The notes under the pieces were generated by a model. The model worked only from the letters and a program-made list of their open reading frames with translations. It did not search any database and was not told the origin of the DNA. DNA of 64,000 nucleotides. Source: Symbiodinium sp. CCMP2592 (lineage: Eukaryota; Sar; Dinophyceae; Suessiales; Symbiodiniaceae). This document shows positions 9,068 to 17,449 of the stretch, one piece after another. The DNA lies in contig CAJNDT010005913.1 in the NCBI GenBank assembly GCA_905221615.1, positions 496,001 through 560,000 of the forward strand, written 5' to 3'. Numbering within the stretch: position 1 is the first letter of the stretch; every line of letters begins with the position of its first letter. Made by a program: the position numbers and the translations under genes.

Positions 9068-9411
9068 ATCTCGGGAGCACATCGGATTGGGTTGTGGTGA
9101 CGATCGCGCAGATTGGTCCGACGGAGCTGTTCATTCCAGAGTCGATGGGGGCTACCGAAAGTGGCGGGTTGATGCGATGGGCGTTATGGGGGCTGGTGCT
9201 GTTGCTGTCGATGATCGTTGTTGTGTGGATGCGCGGATTGAAAAAGCAGCGTGTGGACTCGCGAGAGCTCGCGTTCCGATCGCTGAGCAGGAAGCTCGGG
9301 TTGAGCAGCAAGGAAGCATCGGCGCTGCGCGCGATTGCGGAGCGGGACGGCGTGCATCCGGTTGGGGTGCTCATGAGTCCCAGCGCGGTGCGCGCGAATC
9401 TGAGCAGCTGA
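9064..9411 (+). CDS. Small single-pass membrane protein coupled to the HEAT-like protein
   Basis: 115 residues with one clear membrane helix (about residues 38-56, WALWGLVLLLSMIVVVW) followed by a basic stretch and a small cytosolic helical domain (residues 65-115). The start overlaps the stop of the preceding gene by four bases (ATGA), a classic translational coupling. No known family is recognised. The simplest reading, as inference, is that it anchors the preceding HEAT-like scaffold at the cytoplasmic membrane. Confidence 0.6.
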   Translation: MNLGSTSDWVVVTIAQIGPTELFIPESMGATESGGLMRWALWGLVLLLSMIVVVWMRGLKKQRVDSRELAFRSLSRKLGLSSKEASALRAIAERDGVHPVGVLMSPSAVRANLSS

Positions 9412-9431
9412 GTTCAGATGCCTGAAATGCG

Positions 9432-9905
9432 CTAAACCGCTGCGGTATCTTCAACGATTTCGATTTTGAGTGCTGGTACTCCTGCATGCTGCGCGAGCTG
9501 TTGGAGCACTTCGTTGGGGATCGCATCGGTGAGTCGTTTGCTGAGATTCGAGGGGGCGTCGATGACTCGACCATCGTTGAGGACGAGGTGCAAGTGGGGG
9601 GCTTGGTCGGCGTCGTATCGATTCGCGCCTGAGCCTTGCCCTCGATTCGCGATCCGTCGAGCGAGACCATGGTCAACAAGAAGTTCGAGTGTGTTATAGA
9701 TCGTTGCAAGGCTAATCCCGGCGTCCTGATCTTTGACGATCTGATGGAGCTGCTCAGCAGTGGGGTGGGACTTGGTGCTACAGAGTGCTTCGTAGATGAG
9801 CACACGCGGCTTGGTGCAACGGATGCCTTGCTCGGCAAAGATCCCTTTCGCGTCGAGGTGCTCGTGGGTGCAATCGTCGTGATGGTGGTGATCTATGGAA
9901 ACCAT
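9432..9905 (-). CDS. Fur/PerR-family metal-dependent repressor
   Basis: 157 residues with a Fur-family winged helix (TKPRVLIYEAL, HPTAEQLHQIVKDQ, ISLATIYNTLELLVDHGL) and a dimerisation domain with the His-rich APHLHLVLNDGRV segment. The N-terminus begins with a His/Asp run (DHHHHDD) that may add metal sites. The structural CxxC pairs of many Fur proteins are absent, as in some PerR-like members. The metal or peroxide signal cannot be assigned. A palindrome lies in the spacer of its own promoter (9911-9940), so autoregulation is likely. The mRNA is probably leaderless: TAGAAT ends 5 nt before the ATG. Confidence 0.85.
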   Translation of the reverse strand: MVSIDHHHHDDCTHEHLDAKGIFAEQGIRCTKPRVLIYEALCSTKSHPTAEQLHQIVKDQDAGISLATIYNTLELLVDHGLARRIANRGQGSGANRYDADQAPHLHLVLNDGRVIDAPSNLSKRLTDAIPNEVLQQLAQHAGVPALKIEIVEDTAAV

Positions 9906-9910
9906 AACCC

Positions 9911-9940
9911 ATTCTACATTGAGAACGATTCTAAACCAAC
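9911..9940 (-). promoter_or_regulatory. fur-family gene promoter with an embedded Fur/PerR-like box
   Basis: On the minus strand TTGGTT is followed after 17 nt by TAGAAT (9911-9916) and then, 5 nt later, by the ATG. The 17-nt spacer region carries an imperfect palindrome, plus-strand 9919-9935, with central AGAA-CGA-TTCT and six of eight positions paired. It resembles 7-1-7 Fur/PerR boxes. A repressor bound there would block polymerase directly. Confidence 0.6.
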
Positions 9941-9980
9941 GCGAAATGCTCTGGGGCTCAGAAAAACAGCGTGCGTGTGT

Positions 9981-10472
9981 TTATTTGGAGGTTTCGGAGG
10001 GTTGTGGGGTGACAATCTGCATGCGTTTATGATCGATCCCGGCTTCTTGGAATGTGTCTGAACCGACTTCCCATCCGAGCTTTTCGTAGAACGGCATCGC
10101 GGAGATCTGCGCGTGGCAGTACAGTCCCGGCAGCGCGAGCTCGGTGAATGCTCGCACTTCCATCGCGATCATGAGGTTGGTCCCGATCCCCTCGCCTTGT
10201 CGCTGGGGATCAACGCACATTTGCTGGACTTTCCCTGAGGTTTCGTCGGAATCGGGCTGGGGAGGGAAGAGCGTCGCGGCTCCGACGACCTTGTCGCCTG
10301 TCGGATGGTCGATGACGGCGACGAAATGATCGCACTTTTCTTCGCGTCCCGGTGCCATGTTGTAGTAGTCCTCGATGGTCATCCCCAACGGCTTGAGCAG
10401 CACGGAGGTGCGCAACGCGACCTCCTGCTCGTAGAGGGGGTGGTCCATCGAGATGCGTTGAATCCTGATCAC
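9981..10472 (-). CDS. GNAT-family N-acetyltransferase
   Basis: 163 residues with a GNAT fold. The acetyl-CoA loop VDPQRQGEGIGTNLM fits the Q/RxxGxG/A signature, and the C-terminal half contains the usual FYEKLGWEVGS strand-helix. The substrate is unknown. The start is GTG at 10472, supported by AGGAG about nine nt upstream. A TACATT hexamer lies further upstream on the same strand as a possible -10, giving a short leader. The gene lies downstream of ispG on the same strand with a 73-bp gap. Confidence 0.8.
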   Translation of the reverse strand: MIRIQRISMDHPLYEQEVALRTSVLLKPLGMTIEDYYNMAPGREEKCDHFVAVIDHPTGDKVVGAATLFPPQPDSDETSGKVQQMCVDPQRQGEGIGTNLMIAMEVRAFTELALPGLYCHAQISAMPFYEKLGWEVGSDTFQEAGIDHKRMQIVTPQPSETSK

Positions 10473-10545
10473 GGCGAGAAACTCCTGAACGTGTCAGAAT
10501 GTAGCACATTTTGTGCGGACTTTCACAGCGACGGATCGGGAATCG

Positions 10546-11856
10546 TCAGGATTTGTTGATGGTGAGCTCGGTGTGTCCCATGCGCTGGGAGGCCATTTTT
10601 TCCCATCCTGAGCCGAGCTCTCCCTCTGGGTCTGGGGGGACGATGTCGACTTTCTTCTCGCCGAGCTTTGCTTCACCTGAGAGGATCTTGGATTGGAAGT
10701 CCTTGCACTCAGCGAGCAAGCGGTCGAGGATGTCGGATTCGGGGATCGTCGCGACCTTCTCGCCTTGGACGTAGATGATGCCTTTGCGGTCTCCGGCGAA
10801 GACGGCGATGTCCGCGCCCTCTGCTTCTCCTGGGCCGTTGACGACGCAGCCCATCACCGCGACTTTCATAGGGACGGTGATGTCCTCGTTGAGCTTGTCG
10901 TTGACTTCTTGCACAAGCGAGAAGAGATCGACCTGGATGCGGCCGCAGGTGGGGCACGCGATGAGCTCGGCGCCCTTGCGTTCGCGTTTGCCGAGGGTGT
11001 AGAGCAGTTCGAGTCCGTCTTCGACCTCGTAGATGGGATCGTTGGCGTAGGAGATTCGGATGGTGTCTCCGATGCCGTTGGCGAGGAGGGTTCCCAGCGC
11101 GACGACGGAGCGGATGCATCCGGTTTCTTTGGGTCCCGCGTGGGTGACGCCCAAATGGAGCGGGTGGGGGAAGCGTTTGGAGATTTCCGTGTACGCGTCG
11201 ATGACGAGGGCGGCGTCCATGGACTTGGCGCTGATCGCGATGTCGTAGAAGTCGCGTTCGTAGAAGATGTCGAGGTATTCTTCGAGTTTGGCGATCATGA
11301 TCGCGAGCATGTAGCCGTGCTTGTTTTCGGAGAAGATCGCGCCGAGTTCTTTGGCGCGGGATTGCTTGTCCTTGCGCTCGATGATGGAGCCTTCATTGAC
11401 TCCGACGCGGATCGGGATGTTCTTTTCCTTGCACGCGTCGATGACTTCTTCGACTTGTTTGCGATCGGTGATGTTGCCGGGGTTGAGGCGGATCTTGTGG
11501 ACGCCGGCTTCGATGGATTCGAGGGCGCGTTTGAAGTGGAAGTGGACATCGGCGACGATGGGGACGGTGGTCTGCGCGAGGATCTCTGGGAGTGCTTCGG
11601 TGTCCTTCTTTTCCGGGACGGCGACGCGCACAACATCCGCTCCCGCGGCGGTGAGCTTGTGGATCTCGGCGACGCACTTGTCGATGTCGTGCGTGTATCC
11701 AGCGGTCATCGTCTGGACGGAGACTGGCGCGGGGGTGGTCGCTTGGGTGAGCCCTTTGGAGAGGGGGTGATCGAGGGGGAGGCCGCCTCCGATCTGGAAG
11801 CGTCCGGTTCGGTCATCTCCGAGGAAGATTGGGCGTGTTGGGGCGGGGGGCTGCAT
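10546..11856 (-). CDS. ispG: 4-hydroxy-3-methylbut-2-enyl diphosphate synthase (IspG/GcpE)
   Basis: 436-residue Fe-S enzyme of the MEP isoprenoid pathway; it converts MEcPP to HMBPP. The N-terminal TIM barrel shows VRVAVPEKKDTEAL, VADVHFHFKRAL and KIRLNPGNI. The C-terminal iron-sulfur domain has the cluster cysteines in ACPTCGR and GCVVNGPGEAEGAD. The length fits the shorter bacterial form without a large insert. The start at 11856 has TAGAAT (minus strand, 11863-11868) six nt upstream and no ribosome site, predicting a leaderless mRNA. Confidence 0.97.
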   Translation of the reverse strand: MQPPAPTRPIFLGDDRTGRFQIGGGLPLDHPLSKGLTQATTPAPVSVQTMTAGYTHDIDKCVAEIHKLTAAGADVVRVAVPEKKDTEALPEILAQTTVPIVADVHFHFKRALESIEAGVHKIRLNPGNITDRKQVEEVIDACKEKNIPIRVGVNEGSIIERKDKQSRAKELGAIFSENKHGYMLAIMIAKLEEYLDIFYERDFYDIAISAKSMDAALVIDAYTEISKRFPHPLHLGVTHAGPKETGCIRSVVALGTLLANGIGDTIRISYANDPIYEVEDGLELLYTLGKRERKGAELIACPTCGRIQVDLFSLVQEVNDKLNEDITVPMKVAVMGCVVNGPGEAEGADIAVFAGDRKGIIYVQGEKVATIPESDILDRLLAECKDFQSKILSGEAKLGEKKVDIVPPDPEGELGSGWEKMASQRMGHTELTINKS

Positions 11857-11865
11857 GGCGGGATT

Positions 11866-12654
11866 CTAGGGCTGGGGCTGGTCTGTTGGTCGCGGACGGT
11901 TGGCGTATTTGCAGCGGCGGAGTCCGAGGTAGGCGAAGGTTTCGAAGATCAAGAAGCCTGGAATCCAGCCAAAGAGGAGTATGAAGTTCGCGCGGCTATT
12001 GAGCTCATCGATCCAAGCGTATCCTGATCTCCAAGTATCGCTGTTCGCATATGCCGATATTGCTAGCATCTTCATCAGAAACCCACATGCAAGTGGGACG
12101 CCAAGAACAAACCATCCTACACACGCATGATTCACAATCGATTGAGCAATTTGTTCTGTAGTTCGAAAGCCCTTCGATCGACCAATTACTTTCAATCCAA
12201 ACTGCTCAGTTGCGGTTAATGCGAAGAAGATGCCCACTGCAAATAGACAAACGATGGGACTAATCAGAACGGTTAACAGAAGATCGATAACCCATCGCTC
12301 TTTGTTCAAGAAAGGGATATTGAAAACTATCGCGATGATGGTTGAAATGATAGTGGCGAACTTCAGAGCGTGAATCGTACCGGAATCTGAGACATGTCTG
12401 CCAACATACATCATGTCAAGAGTGCGGATAGGGTGTCTCAGTGTGAAGTACCAGGTCTTGATCAGTGTGGTGACGCGACGATCACGTTGCCACGGCGTAC
12501 CCACGCGTCGTTCGGGGAGTGATTCGCTGATGGGTTTGCCGCATTCGGGGCAGGGGAGGGCGTGGTCGAGGTCTTCGATGATGTAACCGCAGCGTTCGCA
12601 GAGGAGGGTGTATTCGTCCTTCCATTCTGTTTTACGCGTTGCGGGTTTGGGCAT
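11866..12654 (-). CDS. Zinc-ribbon membrane protein
   Basis: About 262 residues. The N-terminus carries a four-Cys zinc ribbon (CERCGY ... CPECGKP), followed by an amphipathic stretch and about four or five hydrophobic membrane segments ending in a basic tail. No enzyme family is recognised. Start choice: ATG at 12654 has TACTGT five nt upstream, matching the leaderless pattern; a TTG at 12711 in frame would add 19 residues with no support. The middle of the gene is AT-rich (43% GC in the line starting at 12121). The ribbon is nearly the same as the one inside the DUF418 protein at 51527-52894. Confidence 0.6.
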   Translation of the reverse strand: MPKPATRKTEWKDEYTLLCERCGYIIEDLDHALPCPECGKPISESLPERRVGTPWQRDRRVTTLIKTWYFTLRHPIRTLDMMYVGRHVSDSGTIHALKFATIISTIIAIVFNIPFLNKERWVIDLLLTVLISPIVCLFAVGIFFALTATEQFGLKVIGRSKGFRTTEQIAQSIVNHACVGWFVLGVPLACGFLMKMLAISAYANSDTWRSGYAWIDELNSRANFILLFGWIPGFLIFETFAYLGLRRCKYANRPRPTDQPQP

Positions 12655-12775
12655 GCACAACAGTACGGCTGCTTGTTCGATTGGGTTCAGCTTTGCGGAG
12701 TGTGATGTCAAAGAGCACCAACCCCGACGGATCGGGGCTGATGCCGTTGTGGTAGATTTTTGTAGAAGAGACTCG

Positions 12776-13597
12776 TTATGGACAGCCGTCGGCGTAGATG
12801 CTCAGGAAGAGCGAGATGTCGGAGAAGTTGAAGTTGGTGTCATTGTTGAGATCCGCTGATGGGTCATTCGCGGAGTACGCAGCGAGGAAGCTGGAGACAT
12901 CAAGGAAGTTGAGCTGGTCATACGGCTCGGCGACATCCGCGAGAGAGCACGATGCATCGGAGATCCGCGTGATCCGGAGCGTGCCGATGCGTGGGGTGTT
13001 GGTAAATGGGAACTCGTTGGCGATGTTTGCGATCGGGAGGTGTGGGGTGATATCGGCGTTGGAAGAGGTATAACTGACTCCGGCATCGGTTCCTGAGTCG
13101 TAGGGGTCGAGATTGAATACTTGCTCTTCGATCCAAAGGCCGTCTTGGAGGAGGTTGAGGTCGTGGATTCCAACGAACCAATCGGGGCTTGGCGCGATCA
13201 TTGTGACGAGCGACAAGAGTGGGAAGTCTCTCGAGACGGTGAACTGCGCCGAGGTCGATCCGGGCGAGAGTGGGACCGATCCGAAACGCAGGAACTTGTC
13301 GGCGTTTCCATCGTCGATATGGTCGAGGACTTCGTTGCGGAGTGTGTTGGTGCCTCCGGTTTCTGCCATGACTTCGATGCCGGGGGTAGCGATCCCGCCG
13401 GTGGACCACAAGCTGATCGCATCGGAGTGGGTCGCGCCGGTGACGGGCGAGAAGTGGGGGTTGCCTGGGAACGCGGTTGGGTGATTGAAGGCGCTCCATT
13501 CTGCAACGAACTCAAACTCATAGGTGACTGAGTCTTGCGCCAGAGCTGTGTTGGATGCGAGTGCGAGCGTGAGGATGAGTGATCGTGTCGGGTTCAT
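12776..13597 (-). CDS. Secreted protein with C-terminal dockerin-like repeat
   Basis: 273 residues with a Sec signal peptide (about 1-20, cleaved after ALAQ). The body is a beta-rich extracellular domain of unknown function. The C-terminus has two short EF-hand-like units (DVSSFLAAYSANDPSADLN and the following FSDISLFLSIYADGCP). This is the GC-type dockerin tail common in Phycisphaerae secreted proteins and thought to attach them outside the cell. ATG at 13597 is preceded by an AGGA site. No neighbour explains its role. Confidence 0.8.
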   Translation of the reverse strand: MNPTRSLILTLALASNTALAQDSVTYEFEFVAEWSAFNHPTAFPGNPHFSPVTGATHSDAISLWSTGGIATPGIEVMAETGGTNTLRNEVLDHIDDGNADKFLRFGSVPLSPGSTSAQFTVSRDFPLLSLVTMIAPSPDWFVGIHDLNLLQDGLWIEEQVFNLDPYDSGTDAGVSYTSSNADITPHLPIANIANEFPFTNTPRIGTLRITRISDASCSLADVAEPYDQLNFLDVSSFLAAYSANDPSADLNNDTNFNFSDISLFLSIYADGCP

Positions 13598-13787
13598 GTG
13601 TTTTTCCTGTATGTTCTGAGCGGAGATGTATTGTTAACCAATGGTAAACAATCGTTATTCCGATGAATTGGAAATTGTGTATATGTTGAGATTGTGGAAT
13701 CCGCTGAGCATGGCTTCATCCATGATCTGAGGTCAAGAAAGGGGTTTTTAGAAGATTCTTTACAGGATTGAGCGTGTAGACTTGCGC

Positions 13788-15353
13788 ATGAGAACGACTC
13801 AGATTGTGATCGCGGTGTTGCTGTTACTGGTGCTTGGGGTTCCCTTTGCGATGAGCGGCGCGAAGCGTTCGGATATGCACGCGGATGGTGCTCGGAAGCT
13901 GATTGTGGTGACGCCGCATGTGCCTCAGATCCGCGATGAGTTTGCTCACGCGTTCAGTGATTGGCATGAGCGTGAGTACGGCGAAGCGGTCGTGATCGAC
14001 TACCGCACTCCTGGGGGGACCTCCGAGATCCGCAAGCAGCTCTCGGCGATGTTTACCGATGCGGTCAAGCGTCAGTACGAGGCGAACAAGGACAACTGGG
14101 AGCTGGATGATCTGTTGGTACTCGAGCCGGGTGCGATCGCGTTTGATGTGATGTTTGGTGGTGGGTCGTACGACCACTCGGCGCTTAAACGCGGATCGAC
14201 GGTATCGGTCAAGCAGAACGAATCGACGACGCTGGAGCTCAAAGTCGCGCAGTCGGCGCCGATGGACTTCACGCAAGCAGAGCTTGATGAACTCTTCGGG
14301 GAGAATGTGATCGGGCCGCAGCAGTTGTATGACCCAGAACAGTACTGGATTGGGACGGCTCTTTCCTCATTCGGGATTGTGTACAACAGGGATGTGTACG
14401 AGGATCGTCTCGGTCTTCCGATCCCGAAGCACTTTCGGGATCTGGCGCAACATGAACTCAGCGGCTGGATCGCGCTTGCGGATCCTCGTCAATCCGGTTC
14501 CATTACGACAACTTTCGATTCGATCCTTGGGAATGAGGGTTGGGAAGACGGCTGGCGTATTTTGAGAGGCATGTGCGGCAACACGCGTTACTTCACGAAC
14601 TCATCAACCAAGCCCCCGATCGATGTTTCGAGCGGCGAAGCCGCGGCGGGGCTCGCGATTGATTTCTATGGACGCGGTCAGGCGCAGGTCATCAAGGACT
14701 CAGGGGGAGGCGATCGTGTCGGGTACGAAGATCCGCAGGGCGCGGTGTATGTGGATGCGGATCCGATCTCGATCATCAACGGCGGTCCCGATCCGGAACT
14801 CGCGAAGCGATTCGTTCGGTACTGTCTGACGGAAGAAGCGCAGGCGCTGTGGCAGTTTGCGAAGGACAATCCGGACAATCCGTTGGGTGCCAACGGCGAG
14901 CCAATGGGACCAGAGTGGAGCGAACTCCGGCGCATGCCTGTGCGCCGTGTGATGTATGAGAAGTACTTTGAGTACTTCATGGATCGGGTCAATCCGTTCG
15001 AGATCGTTTCAGATGTTGAGAATCCGGGGTGGCGTACAGGGGTGCAGGTCATGATGGGGTGCTTCGGGATCGATATCGCGGAGGACTGCCGCGCAGCGTA
15101 CGACGCGCTGGGAGAGGCGAAGGCATCGGGCGAGTTCAGCGATGACGAGATCGCGGAGCTGGATAAGTTGTTCTTCGCGTTCCCTGAGACGGAGATCGAT
15201 GGTGAGATGGTGCCATTCACCGAAGCGACCTATCGCACTGTGCGGAATGCGTGGCGCGAGCCTGGTCGTCAGCAGCGGTTGGAGATTGAGTACACACGCT
15301 TCTATCGCGAGAACTATCGCGTGATCATCGAGCGTGTTGAAGAACGGCTTTAG
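13788..15353 (+). CDS. Extracellular solute-binding protein of an ABC importer
   Basis: About 521 residues. An N-terminal hydrophobic segment (1-20) serves as signal or anchor. The rest is a type II [11 protein letters not shown] binding fold: KLIVVTPHVPQIRDEFAHAF at the start, YWIGTALSSFGIVYNRD in the middle and PISIINGGPDPELAKRFVRYCLTEEAQ near the hinge, as in the Fe(3+)/polyamine-type SBP families. The ligand is unknown and no permease or ATPase gene is adjacent. Start choice: ATG 13788 with TAGACT (13777-13782) five nt upstream; the TTG at 13782 lies inside that hexamer. Its stop shares bases with the opposing M48 gene. Confidence 0.75.
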   Translation: MRTTQIVIAVLLLLVLGVPFAMSGAKRSDMHADGARKLIVVTPHVPQIRDEFAHAFSDWHEREYGEAVVIDYRTPGGTSEIRKQLSAMFTDAVKRQYEANKDNWELDDLLVLEPGAIAFDVMFGGGSYDHSALKRGSTVSVKQNESTTLELKVAQSAPMDFTQAELDELFGENVIGPQQLYDPEQYWIGTALSSFGIVYNRDVYEDRLGLPIPKHFRDLAQHELSGWIALADPRQSGSITTTFDSILGNEGWEDGWRILRGMCGNTRYFTNSSTKPPIDVSSGEAAAGLAIDFYGRGQAQVIKDSGGGDRVGYEDPQGAVYVDADPISIINGGPDPELAKRFVRYCLTEEAQALWQFAKDNPDNPLGANGEPMGPEWSELRRMPVRRVMYEKYFEYFMDRVNPFEIVSDVENPGWRTGVQVMMGCFGIDIAEDCRAAYDALGEAKASGEFSDDEIAELDKLFFAFPETEIDGEMVPFTEATYRTVRNAWREPGRQQRLEIEYTRFYRENYRVIIERVEERL

Positions 15354-16318
15354 TTGACCGCTTCCCGGCAGTGCTGGCAGTAGAGCATCGCGTTGATGTA
15401 CGCGTTGGCCTGTGCTTGTTCCTGCGGGGTCGGTGCTGGCGCTGGTGGGAGGTTGTCGAGTCGATCGAGCATTCGTGTGCGATACTCTTCGCGTCTTTCG
15501 ACGAAGCTGGGGTTGCCTTGCGTTGTTGCGTATTCACCGGCGAGCAAGTCCTGGATCCGATCGATGCGTGATTCGGGGAGTGGGTGGGTTGAGAGCCATT
15601 CAGGCGGACGATCAGTACCGCGTGATGCATCGGCAAGGATCTGCATGACTTCGAGTTGTCCGCGTGGGTTGTATCCGGCGCGCGCCATGTATCGCATGCC
15701 GAGCATGTCGGCTTCGAGTTCTTCGGAGCGTCCGAACTTCAGCAGGAACAGGTTTGACCCCACAGCGACGGCTGGGAGTCCGAGCTGGCCGTATTTGCGG
15801 ACATCAGAATCGGGATCGGAAACACCAACCGCGACGGCGGCGGCGCCGATCGCGAAGTTCAGACCAAGCTGCGCGGACATCTGCTGATTGGAGTGGCGTG
15901 CGGTGACATGTCCGATCTCGTGTCCGAGCACTCCTGCGAGTTCGGCTTCAGATTCGAGCTTGTCGGCGAGTCCTCGGGAGATGAAGACCTTGCCTCCTGG
16001 GAGCGCGAACGCGTTGATGACTGGGGAGTTGAGGACGGTGAACTCCCAGTCCAGATCGGGGACACCTGATTCGATGCCGGTCACGAGCTTGGCGCCGACT
16101 TCCCACGCGTAGTCACCCACGGCGGCGTCGGGGACAGCGCCACCGAAGGCTTCGGTCATCTGCGGAGCCGCGGCGAGTCCCAGTGCTTTCTCTTTCTCCC
16201 ACGACATGAGCGTGAAGGACCGCTTCCCGGTCGCGGGATTGACGGAGCATCCTGTAAGGGGGGCGGCGATCATCGCGAGGAGTGTGCAAGTGAGCAAAGC
16301 TTTGAATAAACGGTTCAT
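15350..16318 (-). CDS. M48-family zinc metalloprotease, lipoprotein
   Basis: About 322 residues. The signal peptide ends in a lipobox (APLTGC, Cys24), so it is membrane-anchored and probably [11 protein letters not shown]. The protease core has the HEIGH zinc motif followed by VTARH, then the conserved EELEADMLGMRYMARAGYNP segment with the third ligand Glu, and STHPLPESRI. This matches the BepA/LoiP-like M48B proteases of outer-membrane quality control; that role is by family analogy. ATG at 16318 has GGAG seven nt upstream; an ATG at 16336 has no such site. A short C-terminal CQHC motif is unusual. Confidence 0.9.
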   Translation of the reverse strand: MNRLFKALLTCTLLAMIAAPLTGCSVNPATGKRSFTLMSWEKEKALGLAAAPQMTEAFGGAVPDAAVGDYAWEVGAKLVTGIESGVPDLDWEFTVLNSPVINAFALPGGKVFISRGLADKLESEAELAGVLGHEIGHVTARHSNQQMSAQLGLNFAIGAAAVAVGVSDPDSDVRKYGQLGLPAVAVGSNLFLLKFGRSEELEADMLGMRYMARAGYNPRGQLEVMQILADASRGTDRPPEWLSTHPLPESRIDRIQDLLAGEYATTQGNPSFVERREEYRTRMLDRLDNLPPAPAPTPQEQAQANAYINAMLYCQHCREAVN

Positions 16319-16376
16319 CTGGAATCTCCGTGGCATCTGCGAGTGGGTGACTGTCGAAGTCTACACTCATTGTGTC

Positions 16377-17168
16377 ATGACGGAAGTGCAAACACAACCC
16401 GATGAAGCCGTGATTCGTGCGTGGGAGGACGCTGAGCTGTCTGATCTGCACGAGAACGAGCAAAAAAGCGTCAAAGTGCGTGCGATGTTTAACGCGATCG
16501 CTCGCTCGTATGACCTGAATAATCGCGTCCATTCCATGTGGCGCGATGAAGCGTGGCGCAAGCATGCAGTAAAACGCGCGGGAGTCAATGCTGGAGATCG
16601 CGTGCTCGATGTCGCGTGCGGGACTGGGGATCTGACGCAAGCATTCGCGAAACGCTCTCGAGCACGCGAGGTCATCGGGGTGGACTTCACGGAGGGGATG
16701 CTCGAAATCGCGGGACATAAGAAGGATCGATTGCATCGAGAACTCGGGAATCGATTGTCCTACGAACAAGGCGATGCTATGGGCCTGCGATTCGACGATC
16801 AGTCGTTTGATGTGGTGTCGATCGCGTTCGGGATTCGGAATGTGCAAGAGCCTAGCAAAGCGATCGGGGAGTTTTATCGCGTGCTCAAGCCGGGCGGACG
16901 ACTGGTGATCTTGGAGTTTGATCAGCCGAGCAATCCGCTGGTGCGTTGGTTCAATGGGGTGTACTGCGGGACGATCATGCCTCGCACGGCGACTTGGATC
17001 GCTCGGGATACCTCAGGCGCGTACAAGTATCTGCCTCGATCAGTGACCAGTTTCATGACTCGATCGGAGATGATGGACGCGATGGGGGACGCCGGGTTTG
17101 AAAATCTAGCGGTCCGTGGGCTCACGATGGGTATCTGTGCGTGTTATTCGGGCGTGAAGCCGGCATAA
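16377..17168 (+). CDS. ubiE: Ubiquinone/menaquinone biosynthesis C-methyltransferase
   Basis: 263-residue class I SAM-dependent methyltransferase that methylates demethylmenaquinone or the ubiquinone precursor. Motif I is VLDVACGTGDLT. The UbiE signatures are MFNAIARSYDLNNRVHSMWRDEAWR near the N-terminus and SFDVVSIAFGIRNV plus FYRVLKPGGRLVILEF later. The reading frame is open further upstream, but that part lies antisense to the M48 signal peptide. ATG 16377, preceded by TACACT (16362-16367) nine nt away, fits family length. Menaquinone is the more likely quinone in this phylum (inference), so menG is an alternative name. Confidence 0.93.
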   Translation: MTEVQTQPDEAVIRAWEDAELSDLHENEQKSVKVRAMFNAIARSYDLNNRVHSMWRDEAWRKHAVKRAGVNAGDRVLDVACGTGDLTQAFAKRSRAREVIGVDFTEGMLEIAGHKKDRLHRELGNRLSYEQGDAMGLRFDDQSFDVVSIAFGIRNVQEPSKAIGEFYRVLKPGGRLVILEFDQPSNPLVRWFNGVYCGTIMPRTATWIARDTSGAYKYLPRSVTSFMTRSEMMDAMGDAGFENLAVRGLTMGICACYSGVKPA

Positions 17169-17449
17169 TCGGATCCGCGTTTTCCCCTAGTTTCTATTGA
17201 TTGTTGAAGCAGATTTGCACATTCTCGGACTCAGATTCGTATCAGGTCCCAGAATAACGGCGTTTATTTACTCAGAACGCGGTTTCGGGGTTGGTGCGCA
17301 CAAACACGCGCCAGAGGGGTGGTGTGCTTGTGATGTTGAGGCGTTGTGTTCGATAGCTTGGGCTCGGGCCGCGGCGTCGTCGCCCGTGCACACAACCTAT
17401 CCCACCCCCGATCAGGCGGAAGGGAATCACATCGACGAGGAAGTTTGAA
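17169..17449 (+). other. Structured 281-bp region upstream of the B12-fold gene
   Basis: There is no supported gene here. The region has self-complementary parts: a GGGGTGG-TGTGC arm near 17316 can pair with GCACA and CCCACCCC near 17394-17407, enclosing a GC-rich inner stem (GGGC/GCCC), and an earlier GCGTT/AACGC pair lies near 17263-17282. It could be a long 5' leader. It lacks the conserved cores of the cobalamin riboswitch that I would expect to recognise. Confidence 0.35.

Noticed and set aside
10693-12027. Long open frame opposite ispG
   Set aside because: Shadow frame: highly acidic low-complexity translation typical of the reverse of a GC-biased gene; ispG is unmistakable on the other strand.
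16206-16376. 57-residue N-terminal extension of UbiE
   Set aside because: The extension is antisense to the M48 signal peptide and promoter region. The ATG at 16377 fits family length and has a -10 upstream.
17169-17449. Cobalamin riboswitch upstream of the B12-fold gene
   Set aside because: The conserved core segments (GCCACTG-like B12 box and the ACTGT element) are not present in a recognisable form, and the downstream protein lacks the cobalamin His.
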